Below, piece after piece: positions 52,951 to 61,110 of a stretch of 64,000 bases of DNA. Origin of the DNA: Kitasatospora sp. NBC_00315. GTDB lineage: Bacteria; Actinomycetota; Actinomycetes; Streptomycetales; Streptomycetaceae. The translations under genes were made by a program, and so were the position numbers. Below the pieces are notes generated by a model. That model saw nothing but the letters and a program-made list of their open reading frames with translations, had not been told where the DNA came from and ran no database searches. Within the stretch, counting starts at the first letter, position 1; the number at the start of each line of letters is the position of its first letter. The stretch covers positions 6,820,001 to 6,884,000 of the forward strand of contig NZ_CP108025.1 of NCBI RefSeq assembly GCF_041435095.1. Direction: 5' to 3'.

Positions 52951-53760
52951 ATGGCCATGATCAGGGCGAACGGGATTTCGCTGTACTACGAGGTCCGGGG
53001 CACCGGGCCCGGTGTGGTGCTCGTGCACGGCTCGTGGGGAGACGCCGACAGCTGGGAGCGCGTGGTGCCGGGTCTGGCCGAGGACTGCACCGTCGTGGTC
53101 TACGACCGACGCGGGCACAGTCGCAGCGAGGACGTGCTGAGCCAGGGCTCGGTGTACGAGGACGCGGCGGATCTGGCGGCGCTGATCGAGGGGCTCCGGC
53201 TGGCGCCGGTCTTCGTCGGTGGCACCCTGTACGGCGCGATGGTGGCCCTGCGACTGGCTTCCGTCCGGCCGGAGCTGATCCGGGGTGTCGCCGCCCACGA
53301 ACCGCCCGCGACGGGACTGCTCGCCGCTGATCCGGAGCTGTGCCGGCTCGCCGACGCCGCCCTCGCCCGCGTCGCGCCGGTGCGGCTGCTGCTGGAACGC
53401 GGGGAGACGGCCGCCGCGGCCGAGCTCTTCGTCGAGACGGTGACGTACGGCCCCGGCGCCTGGTCGGCGCTGCCCGCGCCGCTGCGGCACACCTACATCA
53501 GAAACGCCCCGACGTTCCTGGACGAGCTCCGCGACCCGGATGCCCACGACCTCGACCTGACGGCCCTCGGGAGGTTCCCGGAGACCGTTCTGCTGACTCA
53601 GAGTGACGACAGTGATCCGCTCTCCAGTGCCGTGCTGGACATCATCGACCTGGCGCTGCCGAAGGCCGAGCGCCACCTGTACGAGGGGGCCGGCCGGGAG
53701 CCGCAGGTCGTGGAGCCGAGCGACTTCGTAAGGGCGACGGCGCCCTACGCCCTGCGGTAG
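52951..53760 (+). CDS. Alpha/beta-hydrolase-fold protein with altered catalytic residues
   Basis: A 269-residue protein. ATG 52951 follows GGAGG by 6 nt. The alpha/beta hydrolase core is intact: oxyanion loop LVHGSWGDADSW, then VVVYDRRGHSRSE. At the nucleophile elbow, where active members have GxSxG, the sequence is VFVGGTLYGAM: Ser is Thr92 and the following Gly is Tyr. Near the C-terminus, where GAGHEP carries the catalytic His, the protein reads GAGREP (Arg249). Both changes argue against normal hydrolase chemistry; it may bind a ligand or be non-enzymatic. Asp residues near 219-222 could be the acid. The neighbours give no clue. Confidence 0.8.
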   Translation: MAMIRANGISLYYEVRGTGPGVVLVHGSWGDADSWERVVPGLAEDCTVVVYDRRGHSRSEDVLSQGSVYEDAADLAALIEGLRLAPVFVGGTLYGAMVALRLASVRPELIRGVAAHEPPATGLLAADPELCRLADAALARVAPVRLLLERGETAAAAELFVETVTYGPGAWSALPAPLRHTYIRNAPTFLDELRDPDAHDLDLTALGRFPETVLLTQSDDSDPLSSAVLDIIDLALPKAERHLYEGAGREPQVVEPSDFVRATAPYALR

Positions 53761-53997
53761 CCGGTAGCCGGTAGCGGGGAATCGCCCATCGTTCATCGTT
53801 CATCGCTCATCACTGCTCGGTAGCCGCAGCGGGGTCGGGCCGAGGGCCGAGGCCGGCACACCCTGACAGTCGTCAGGTACCGAGCGTGACGACGGGCTGG
53901 TTCTCTGGTGATGGACGCGGTCGGCGGCGGATTCCCGGAAGTGGGGCCGCGCGACCGGGGCGTCCTCGGCACCCACCCGTCAGCACGAAGGAGAATC

Positions 53998-54369
53998 ATG
54001 TTCGGTGTGCGCAAGCTTGCCCTGGCCGGCGCGGCGGCCGTCCTGGGGGTCGCCACCCTGGGGCTCACCGCCACCTCCGCGGAGGCGGCCGGCGGCTGCT
54101 CCGACAACGGCAACGGCACCTTCAACTGCAACGTCTGGAAGACCGCTCCGACCTACTTCGAGGGCAACGTGCGGGCCGGCACCCTCAACGCCGGTACCAA
54201 CTACTTCTACTGCCAGGCCGTCGGCTCCGAGATGTCCGACGGGGCCTACCACAACAACTGGTACGCCAGGACGGACGACGACAGCGGTAACCGCGGTGTC
54301 TGGGTGAACGTCATCTACCTCTCGGGCGGCGGGAACGACGAGCCGGTGCCGGGGCTGCCCTGGTGCTGA
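53998..54369 (+). CDS. Small secreted protein, Cys-containing
   Basis: A 123-residue exported protein. AAGGAG precedes ATG 53998. Signal peptide of about 30 residues (FGVRKLALAGAAAVLGVATL, cleavage near AEA-AGG). The mature 90-residue domain has four cysteines (CSDN, FNCN, FYCQ and the C-terminal WC), many Asn/Gly/Tyr and a short beta-rich pattern (NYFYCQAVGSEMSDGAYHNN, GVWVNVIYLSGG) that recalls SH3-like extracellular domains. Function unknown. It is convergent with the receptor kinase gene, with a bidirectional terminator between. Confidence 0.75.
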   Translation: MFGVRKLALAGAAAVLGVATLGLTATSAEAAGGCSDNGNGTFNCNVWKTAPTYFEGNVRAGTLNAGTNYFYCQAVGSEMSDGAYHNNWYARTDDDSGNRGVWVNVIYLSGGGNDEPVPGLPWC

Positions 54370-54399
54370 CCGCGCCCCGGCGGTCGGCCGGATGATCCG

Positions 54400-54439
54400 C
54401 CGTCCCCGCTCGCCCGTCCACCCCGGCGGGCGGGGACGG
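54400..54439. terminator. Bidirectional terminator between convergent genes
   Basis: 10-bp outer stem CCGTCCCCGC with an additional inner CGCC/GGCG stem, centred between the small secreted protein and the kinase gene. Confidence 0.75.
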
Positions 54440-54467
54440 CCTGCCGGCTCCTCGGCTCGTCCCGTCC

Positions 54468-56012
54468 TCAGCGGGTGTACTGCGCCAGGTAGTCCATCAC
54501 CTTGTCGACATGTGCCCTGACTCGCTCGGGCACGCCGCCGGCGTCGGCCACGGTCTTGTCGCTGGTGCGGTAGCCGGCCACGACCAGCGCGGGAAGGTCC
54601 TCGGTCATGCCGCGGTGCTTGAACCGCTGGTCGAGCCAGCAGACGTAGTCGCCCATGCTGACGATCGCGTCCGGCGCCGACATGTAGTCCTTGTCGCCGT
54701 CGTTGTCGCCGTCCTGGGCCCAGGCGTTGAAGACCGCGGGCGTCCACATCGCGATGCCGTACTCCTGCGTCGACGGGTTGGCGGCGGCGGGGTCGAAGCC
54801 GCTCTCCGCCTTGAGCATGGCGGCCAGCAGTGCGGGGGTCACCTCCGGTTCCGGGCAGCGCCGGGCCGTGTCGGTGATCACCGCGCGCAGTTCCCGTGGC
54901 ACGTCCGAGTCCTCGGGGAGGGCGCCCCGAGCCGTGCCGGTCACGCCCCGAGCGGCGCCGGTCGCGGGGGTCGGCGCCGGCGCCGGGGGAGGATAGGTGC
55001 GGAGCGTGGCCGGCCCGCCGACGACGACCGTCGCCGTGCCGAGGCCGAGGACGAGCGCGGCGCCGGCCGCGAACAGGGCGGCGCGCCGGGCCCGTCGTCT
55101 CCGCGGCGCCGCCGTGGCGGCGAGCGAGTGGACCCGGGCCGCCAGCAGGGCCGAGGTGAGCCGGGCCCGTTCGGCCTGGTCCGGCTGGAGGCAGTCCACC
55201 ACGATCGCCCGCCAGGGCTCGGACAGTCCTTCGTGCAGCCGCAGTCGGCAGGCGCCGCGGGCGTACGCCTGGGCAGTGAGCGAGCGGGCGCGGGCGGTGG
55301 CGCCGAGAAAAGGATGCAGCCCGCCGGTGAGCACCTGGTGCGCGATGACGCCGAACGCCCAGACGTCGGCACTCGGTCGCAGCGGGACGCCCCTGCTGCC
55401 GGCCCGCTGGGACCACCACTCCGGCGGTACGTGGTCGAGCGAGCCGAGCGGGGGCACGTACGCGTGGGTGCCCTCCAGCTCGGCGGTCAGCCCGAAGTCG
55501 GCCAGCCGGACGGTGTCGTCGGCCATCAGCAGGATGTTGGCGCCCTTGAGGTCGCCGTGCACCCAGCCCCGCCGGTGCATGTGGGCCAGCCCCGCGCACA
55601 CCTCGCCGAGGATCCGCTCGGCGCCGGGAAGCGGCCGGCCGGGCGTCGCGGCGGACAGCGCGTCCCGCAGGCTGCGGTCGGCGCGCTCCATCACCAGCGC
55701 CACGGCGCCGTCGAGCCGGGGGTCCTCCGGAGTCCGCAGTGTGGCGGTGGCGAAGGTCCGGATGAGATGGGGGTGATCGGCCTCCCGGCTGAACCGGACC
55801 TCCCTGGCGGCGAGTTCGGCCATCGTCGCGCGTTGCCCAGGACTCAGCAGGTCGGGTCGGAGCAGCTTCACCGCGACCGGTGCGCCGTCGGCCACCCGCT
55901 CGGCGGCATAGACGCTGCTCCACCCGCCCGAGCCGATCAGGCCGGTGATCCGTACCCCCGCGAGGACGCTGCCTGCCGGGATGTCCAGCGGAGTCCGCCC
56001 TCGGTCGTTCAC
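54468..56012 (-). CDS. Receptor-like Ser/Thr protein kinase fused to a lytic-transglycosylase domain
   Basis: A 514-residue single-pass membrane protein. Cytosolic Hanks-type kinase (about 15-295): Gly loop IGSGGWSSVY, Lys49 in VAVKLL, catalytic HGDLKGANILL with Asp154, ADFGL with Asp172, and PPEWW in place of APE. A basic stretch and one transmembrane helix follow at about 311-332, then a Pro/Ala linker. The outer domain (about 375-514) looks like an SLT/GH103-type transglycosylase: TPALLAAMLKAESGFDPAAA with candidate Glu403, QEYGIAMWTP, the DGDNDGDKDY acidic loop and SAPDAIVSMGDYVCWL. The kinase could thus sense or cut peptidoglycan. GTG start without a close ribosome site. The gene after it on the same strand upstream is an FHA protein. 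Confidence 0.88.
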   Translation of the reverse strand: MNDRGRTPLDIPAGSVLAGVRITGLIGSGGWSSVYAAERVADGAPVAVKLLRPDLLSPGQRATMAELAAREVRFSREADHPHLIRTFATATLRTPEDPRLDGAVALVMERADRSLRDALSAATPGRPLPGAERILGEVCAGLAHMHRRGWVHGDLKGANILLMADDTVRLADFGLTAELEGTHAYVPPLGSLDHVPPEWWSQRAGSRGVPLRPSADVWAFGVIAHQVLTGGLHPFLGATARARSLTAQAYARGACRLRLHEGLSEPWRAIVVDCLQPDQAERARLTSALLAARVHSLAATAAPRRRRARRAALFAAGAALVLGLGTATVVVGGPATLRTYPPPAPAPTPATGAARGVTGTARGALPEDSDVPRELRAVITDTARRCPEPEVTPALLAAMLKAESGFDPAAANPSTQEYGIAMWTPAVFNAWAQDGDNDGDKDYMSAPDAIVSMGDYVCWLDQRFKHRGMTEDLPALVVAGYRTSDKTVADAGGVPERVRAHVDKVMDYLAQYTR

Positions 56013-56043
56013 GTGGGTTCGGCGCCTTTCGGGGTCGGGTCGG

Positions 56044-56090
56044 GTCGGATCGTGGGCCGGTCGGATCGTGGGCCGGTCGGTCGGGGGTCG
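56044..56090 (+). repeat. 16-bp tandem repeat between kinase and FHA genes
   Basis: GGTCGGATCGTGGGCC occurs twice in direct tandem, then degenerates into GGTCGGTCGGGGGTCGGTC. It occupies the 111-bp gap between the two minus-strand genes, upstream of the kinase GTG. Confidence 0.8.
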
Positions 56091-56123
56091 GTCGAGGTCC
56101 GGGGGTTGCCGGCCGGGTCGCGC

Positions 56124-56933
56124 TCAGACGCTCCGGCGGCTCGGCAGCAGGGCCAGGTGCTCCTCCCTGACCAGGTCGAACCGCAGGGCGAGGGCCACGA
56201 GTTCCTCGCGCTTCCCGCCGGCCGTCCGGACCGCACCCGCCGTCCGGGCCGCGTCGGCCGTCCGGGTCGTACCGGCAGGGGCGCGGCGCTCGTCCTCGCG
56301 CAGCCGGAGTTTGCTGCCCGCGAGGTAGTCGATGTGGTAGTTGACGGCGGATCTGCTCAGGTCGCCGCAGCCCGGCAGACCGCGCAGGCGCTCGACCACC
56401 TCGGTCGCCCCGGGGACGGCGGCGGCGGCCGACCGCAGTCGCGGTTCGCAGAGCGCCAGCAGGACCAGGAAGTACTTGGAGGTCGGGTCCAGGGCGAACG
56501 GGCTCACCGTGTGCTCGCCGGTGCACGGGCCCACCGCCTCGTCCAGGTAGGCGTGTTGGGGAGCGAAGACCTTGAACTCGGTGGCGCCGCCGACCGAGGG
56601 CAGTACCACCCGGGAGAACTCGAACGGCACGGGTGCGCCGAGCCGCCCGGGCGCGACCTTGAGATGCTCACCGGCGCCTTCGAGATTCTCGACCACATAG
56701 GTGGTGCCGGAGCTGAAGTTGGACAGCCGCCAGTAGTCCTCGGCGGCGGTGAGCTCGCCCGCGCGCCGCGAGACCGCCTGGTCGTCGAGCGCGATGGCGA
56801 CCGGCCGTCCGGGTGAGCCCCGCCCGAACTCGGCGCTCTCGCCGGGGCCCATCCGCAGCAGCCGGGGCGGGTCGGTCCGGCCGGTGGCCCGGAGCCCCGG
56901 GAGGTCGGGCAGTTGCACGATGACCGTGTCCAA
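56124..56933 (-). CDS. FHA-like domain protein with C-terminal winged-helix region
   Basis: About 269 residues from TTG 56933, which has GGAAGGA on the minus strand 6 nt away; longer in-frame starts lack such a site. The N-terminal 110 residues fit an FHA phosphothreonine-binding domain: GESAEFGRGSPGRPVAIALD, QAVSRRAGELTAAEDYWRLS, then NFSSGTTYVVENL with the conserved Asn. The C-terminal part (PTSKYFLVLLALCEPRLRSA, GDLSRSAVNYHIDYLAGSKL) resembles a winged helix. Standing directly upstream of the receptor kinase on the same strand, it is a probable phosphorylation partner that could pass the signal to DNA. Confidence 0.75.
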   Translation of the reverse strand: MDTVIVQLPDLPGLRATGRTDPPRLLRMGPGESAEFGRGSPGRPVAIALDDQAVSRRAGELTAAEDYWRLSNFSSGTTYVVENLEGAGEHLKVAPGRLGAPVPFEFSRVVLPSVGGATEFKVFAPQHAYLDEAVGPCTGEHTVSPFALDPTSKYFLVLLALCEPRLRSAAAAVPGATEVVERLRGLPGCGDLSRSAVNYHIDYLAGSKLRLREDERRAPAGTTRTADAARTAGAVRTAGGKREELVALALRFDLVREEHLALLPSRRSV

Positions 56934-57288
56934 GGAGCGTCCTTCCCCGGCGTACGGCCGACGTTCCGTCAGCGTCCGGTGGCCGGTGGCCGGTGGGTCG
57001 GACGTGACGGCCGACGGCTCGGCCACGGCCGGGGGTGCCGACCGTGTGACGTACACGCAGCATCGTACGCGCTCCGGAGTGCCCCGGTCACGGGCGGTCA
57101 TGGTGGTGGCGGGTCAGGGTGCCGGAGTGGGCGCCGGAGTGGGCGCCGTGCTGCCCGCGGTCTTCGGCCCACTGCCCGTCAGGAGTTCGGCGCTCGCGGG
57201 CGCCGATCCGGCCGGAGCGCGGCCCGGTACGGCCGTGGCGGAGATTCGTGCTGGACAAACCGGTCGGAGCGGCGGAGGGTGGTGGACC
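56934..57288. other. 355-bp divergent intergenic region
   Basis: Lies between the FHA gene and the aldo/keto reductase gene. It contains GTGT-GACGT-ACAC (about 57045-57057), a possible operator, and GC-rich direct repeats (GGCCGGTGGCCGGTGGG, about 56977-56997). Open frames run through it without GC-position bias; no gene is called. Confidence 0.55.
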
Positions 57289-58260
57289 ATGGAGTTCACC
57301 CACCTCGGCCGTACCGGCCTGACCGTCTCCCGTCTCTGCCTGGGCACCATGAACTTCGGCCCGCACACCGAAGAGGCCGACGCCCACGAGATCATGGACA
57401 CCGCCCACGAGCAGGGCATCAACTTCTTCGACACGGCCAACGTCTACGGCTGGGGCGAGAACAGGGGCCGCACCGAAGAGATCATCGGCAGCTGGTTCGC
57501 CAAGGGCGGCGGCCGCCGTGAGAAGACCGTCCTGGCCACCAAGCTCTACGGCGACATGGGGGACTGGCCCAACGAGGGCAAGCTCTCCGCCCTCAACATC
57601 CGCCGCGCGGTGGAGGCCAGCCTGCGCCGCCTGCAGACCGACCACATCGACCTCTACCAGATGCACCACGTCGACCGGGCGACTCCCTGGGAGGAGATCT
57701 GGCAGGCGATGGAGGTGCTGGTCGCCCAGGGCAAGATCGTCTACGTCGGCTCCAGCAACTTCGCCGGCTGGCACATCGCCCAGGCGCAGGAGAGCGCGAA
57801 GGCCCGCAACTTCCTCGGTCTCTCCAGCGAGCAGTCGATCTACAACCTGCTGGAGCGCTCCGTCGAGCTGGAGGTCGTCCCGGCCGCCCAGCACTACGGC
57901 CTCGGCCTCATCCCGTGGTCCCCGCTGCACGGCGGGCTGCTCGGCGGAGTTCTGCGCAAGGAGCGCGAGGGCGTCCGGCGCAGCCAGGGCCGCTCGGCCG
58001 AGACGGTGGAGGCCAAGCGCGACCAGATCCAGGCGTACGAGGACCTCGCCGCCGAGATCGGGCACGAGCCCGGCGACGTCGCCCTGGCCTGGCTGCTCTC
58101 CCGCCCGGCCGTCACCGCGCCGATCGTCGGCCCGCGCACGCTCGACCAGCTGCACGCGGCCGTGCGCGCGCTGGACGTGAGCCTGGACCAGAAGACGCTG
58201 GACCGCCTCGACGAGATCTTCCCGGGCCACCGCACGGCGCCGGAGGACTACGCCTGGTAG
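57289..58260 (+). CDS. Aldo/keto reductase
   Basis: A 323-residue NADPH-dependent oxidoreductase with a TIM barrel. ATG 57289 has GGAGG upstream. Motifs: GLTVSRLCLGTMNFGPHTEE, FFDTANVYGWGENRGRTEEI with the catalytic Asp and Tyr, VLATKLYG with Lys, LYQMHHVDRATPWEEIWQAM with His, and the cofactor-binding VTAPIVGPRTLDQLHAAVRA. Such YghZ/AKR14-type enzymes reduce aldehydes. A strong terminator follows. The substrate is unknown. Confidence 0.93.
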   Translation: MEFTHLGRTGLTVSRLCLGTMNFGPHTEEADAHEIMDTAHEQGINFFDTANVYGWGENRGRTEEIIGSWFAKGGGRREKTVLATKLYGDMGDWPNEGKLSALNIRRAVEASLRRLQTDHIDLYQMHHVDRATPWEEIWQAMEVLVAQGKIVYVGSSNFAGWHIAQAQESAKARNFLGLSSEQSIYNLLERSVELEVVPAAQHYGLGLIPWSPLHGGLLGGVLRKEREGVRRSQGRSAETVEAKRDQIQAYEDLAAEIGHEPGDVALAWLLSRPAVTAPIVGPRTLDQLHAAVRALDVSLDQKTLDRLDEIFPGHRTAPEDYAW

Positions 58261-58332
58261 CACACCGGCGGCGCGCGGCACGCGCCGTACCGGCCCGGAC
58301 ACCCCGCCGGTACGGGCGGCGCCGCGCGCCGC

Positions 58333-58375
58333 CGTCGTCCGTCCCCGGAGGCCGCCGTCCCGGGGACGGACGACG
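58333..58375 (+). terminator. Terminator after aldo/keto reductase gene
   Basis: Perfect 16-bp stem CGTCGTCCGTCCCCGG with an 11-nt loop, 72 bp after the stop. Confidence 0.8.
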
Positions 58376-58455
58376 ACGGTCCTGCCGCTGTGCCCCGCGG
58401 CCCCGCGGGCCCGCTTCGACGCGAAGGCGGCGCGGGCCTGTGGCAGGGTCGGTCC

Positions 58456-59094
58456 ATGACGACCACCGCGGAGCTCATCCACCAGGTGCCCTACTACTCC
58501 CAGTGGGAGTCCCCCGGACTGGTCCGGGAGATCATCGGGGGGCAGCTGAGCGCCGCCGACGATCCGTTGTGGGGACAGTCCGGGGCGACGACACCGGAGG
58601 AGTACGAGTACTGGTCCTGGCGGCTGTGCGGGGTGGCCTGCCTGCGGATGGCACTGGACTACTGGTGGGGCCTGGCACCGCCGCCCATCACTCTTGCGGG
58701 TGAATGCCTGGACGCCGGTGCGTACGTGCGCAAGGGCGAGCTGCTGGAGGGGCTGATCCACGCCCCGTTCGCCGCGTACGTGAGCGGGCGGTGGGGGCTG
58801 GCCGCGCGCTCGCGGCCGGAGCTGCCGGCCGCCGAGATACCGGGCCACCTGGCGGCCGGCGAGCTGGTGATGCTGTCGGTGCACCCGGCCGTCCGGATGC
58901 TCGGGGCCGCCGAGCCGCCGCGCCGTGGCGGCCATCTGGTGCTGGCGGTCGGCGACGCGGCCGGTGATCTGGTGATCCACAACCCGTCCGGCTTCGCCGG
59001 GGAGTCGCAGGAGTTCGCCCGGGTGCCCTGGCCGGATCTGTCGCGGTTCTACGCGGGGCGCGGCATCGTGCTCGGGCCGCACGGCTCGGGCTGA
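58456..59094 (+). CDS. C39-like peptidase family protein
   Basis: A 212-residue protein with the Peptidase_C39_2 layout: HQVPYYSQWESPGLV near the N-terminus, the Cys region WSWRLCGVACLRMALDYWWG near residue 60, and the His region RRGGHLVLAVGDAAGDLVIH followed by NPSGFAGESQEF. Cys, His and Asn of a papain-like site can all be placed. No signal peptide is visible, so it is predicted cytosolic. ATG 58456 has only a weak AGGG upstream. Neighbours do not suggest a substrate, and no bacteriocin-type precursor was seen. Confidence 0.8.
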   Translation: MTTTAELIHQVPYYSQWESPGLVREIIGGQLSAADDPLWGQSGATTPEEYEYWSWRLCGVACLRMALDYWWGLAPPPITLAGECLDAGAYVRKGELLEGLIHAPFAAYVSGRWGLAARSRPELPAAEIPGHLAAGELVMLSVHPAVRMLGAAEPPRRGGHLVLAVGDAAGDLVIHNPSGFAGESQEFARVPWPDLSRFYAGRGIVLGPHGSG

Positions 59095-59243
59095 GCGGGC
59101 TGACGGGTTCGGGCCGCCCTGGGGTGGGCCACCCTGGGGTGGGCGCCGGAGTGGCGCGTCGGTCCGGAGTCGGCCCGCGCGGCGCCGACGCTGCGCGGCC
59201 CGAACCCGGGGCCGACTCCGGGCCGACTCCGGGACGACGACGC

Positions 59244-60101
59244 TCAGCCGGCCATGGCCGGGAGCCCGATCGGGTTGATCGGCGGCAACGCGGTGCGACA
59301 GATCGCCGAGATGGGCCGGAGGTCCTCGACGAGCCGGTCCAGCTCGGCGCGGCGGCAGCCCTCCCAGACCCGGGCCGCGGCGAGGTCGGTGGCCGCCTCC
59401 AGGCTCTGGTGCCGGATCCGGCCGCACTCCGTGATCGTCCCCCGGCCGGTAAGCCAGCCGCGCTCGACCAGCCGTTCGGTGGCGGCGTCCCACTCCTCGT
59501 CGGTCCAGCCGCGGTACGGCTGCATCGAATCCCGGCGGACGTCCAGCGAACATCGCACCACCAGTGCCTCGCACCCGTCCAGGCCCGCGCCGACCAGCGC
59601 CGCGACGTGCCCGTCACCCCGGTGCTCGCGCATCACGGTGGTGGCCTGCCAGAGCCGGCCGAGGACACCCTCGGGCCGGGGCAGCGCGGCGTTGGCGGCG
59701 GCCAGCACCCGGCCCGCGCAGTCCAGTTCGGCGGCGGCCCGCTCCAGGCGGTCGGTCACCCGCTCGATCTGCTCGGGCTTGACGTGCTCCAGCAGCCGCT
59801 CCAGCGCGGCCGCCGCGCCGGTGGTCCGGGCGGCGAGGGCGGCCTCCGGGGTGGCCCGGCTCCAGACGTCCGGCAGCGCCCGCTCGACCATGCTGGGCGC
59901 GAAGCTGAAGAACGCGGCGGTGACCGGTGGGGCGTCCACCGCGCCGAGCGGTGCGGCGCGGCCCGCGAAGTAGCCGCGCCAACTGCCGCGTAATCCGGCC
60001 GCCTCGTACGCGGCCCTCCCCTCGGGGGAGAAGTAGGTGACGGCGTGCACCGGCTCGAAGAGCCACCACAACGCACGGGCGGGATGGACCAGATCGGCCA
60101 T
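59244..60101 (-). CDS. SCO6745-family protein (helical, unknown function)
   Basis: A 285-residue mostly helical protein. ATG 60101 follows GGAAGG on the minus strand. The N-terminal ARALWWLFEPVHAVTYFSPE, GSWRGYFAGRAAPLGAVDAP and FFSFAPSMVERALPDVWSRA are hallmarks of the actinobacterial group I know as SCO6745. The C-terminal half includes a wHTH-like stretch (DEEWDAATERLVERGWLTGR, GTITECGRIRHQSLEAATD), the reason MarR-like folds are sometimes proposed. No enzyme motif is seen. Divergent from rpe, sharing a region with a CRP-like site. Confidence 0.8.
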   Translation of the reverse strand: MADLVHPARALWWLFEPVHAVTYFSPEGRAAYEAAGLRGSWRGYFAGRAAPLGAVDAPPVTAAFFSFAPSMVERALPDVWSRATPEAALAARTTGAAAALERLLEHVKPEQIERVTDRLERAAAELDCAGRVLAAANAALPRPEGVLGRLWQATTVMREHRGDGHVAALVGAGLDGCEALVVRCSLDVRRDSMQPYRGWTDEEWDAATERLVERGWLTGRGTITECGRIRHQSLEAATDLAAARVWEGCRRAELDRLVEDLRPISAICRTALPPINPIGLPAMAG

Positions 60102-60165
60102 CGGAAGACCTTCCTCGGAGGGACGGGGACGGATCACGGCGGCGGTCACGATAGCGCGCCTGCCC

Positions 60166-60181
60166 TGTGATGCGGGTCACG
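60166..60181. promoter_or_regulatory. CRP-like binding site between rpe and SCO6745-type gene
   Basis: TGTGATGCGGGTCACG matches TGTGA-N6-TCAC(A) in nine of ten defined bases. It lies 65 bp from the divergent minus-strand start and 100 bp before rpe. Streptomycetes encode a Crp protein with this specificity. Confidence 0.45.
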
Positions 60182-60280
60182 AGCGCGTATCACTGTTCAT
60201 CCCTGCCCGCCGCGCCGGGGGATGATGTGGCCGGAGGTGCCCGCTCCCGGCACCCGTGTCCAGCTGTGAAGGCATCGGAA

Positions 60281-60964
60281 ATGGCGCAGATCAACCCCAG
60301 CATCCTGTCGGCCGACTTCGCGCGCCTGGCCGAGGAGGCCGAGGCCGTCCGGGGCGCGGACTGGCTGCACGTCGATGTGATGGACAACCACTTCGTCCCG
60401 AACCTGACGCTGGGCGTCCCGGTCGTCGAGTCCCTCGCGCGCGCCACCGACACCCCGCTCGACCTCCACCTGATGATCGAGGACCCGGACCGCTGGGCGC
60501 CGCAGTACGTCGAGGCCGGCGCCGGCTCCGTCACCTTCCACGTCGAGGCCGCGGCCGCGCCCGTCCGGCTGGCCCGCGAGATCCGCGCCAAGGGCGCCCG
60601 GGCGTCGATGGCCCTCAAGCCCGGCACCCCGATCGAGCCCTACGAGGACCTGCTCCCCGAGCTCGACATGCTGCTGATCATGACGGTCGAGCCCGGCTTC
60701 GGCGGGCAGGCCTTCCTCGACATCATGCTGCCCAAGATCCGCCGGACCAGGGAGCTGATCGCCAAGTACGACCTCGACCTCTGGCTCCAGGTCGACGGCG
60801 GCGTCTCGGCCGCCACCATCGAGCGCTGCGCCGAGGCCGGCGCGGACGTCTTCGTGGCCGGCTCGGCCGTGTACGGCGCGGCCGACCCGGCGGAGGCGAT
60901 CCGCGCGCTGCGCGCCCAGGCCGAGGCCGCCACCGCCACTGCCTCCTGGGCCTGCGCGCACTGA
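60281..60964 (+). CDS. rpe: Ribulose-phosphate 3-epimerase
   Basis: Interconverts ribulose-5-P and xylulose-5-P in the pentose phosphate pathway. 227 residues from ATG 60281 (GAAGG upstream). TIM-barrel signatures: INPSILSADFARLAEEAEAV, HVDVMDNHFVPNLTLG, LDLHLMIEDPDRW, LIMTVEPGFGGQAFLDIMLP and LQVDGGVSAATIERCAEAGA, which include the two metal His, two Asp and the phosphate loop. Its presence after the accessory block marks the return of the conserved backbone. Confidence 0.97.
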   Translation: MAQINPSILSADFARLAEEAEAVRGADWLHVDVMDNHFVPNLTLGVPVVESLARATDTPLDLHLMIEDPDRWAPQYVEAGAGSVTFHVEAAAAPVRLAREIRAKGARASMALKPGTPIEPYEDLLPELDMLLIMTVEPGFGGQAFLDIMLPKIRRTRELIAKYDLDLWLQVDGGVSAATIERCAEAGADVFVAGSAVYGAADPAEAIRALRAQAEAATATASWACAH

Positions 60965-61110
60965 CGGCCCGTCCGGCGCCCGTCCGCCCCTGCCGTGGCC
61001 ACCGCCCGGCCGCGCGCCTGCCCGCTGTCGCCCGACGGTGACGGGCCCGGCACCGTCCGCGCACCCGCCCGCCCCTACAGTGGGGGCTCGCCGTCGAAGG
61101 GGGAGACGCA

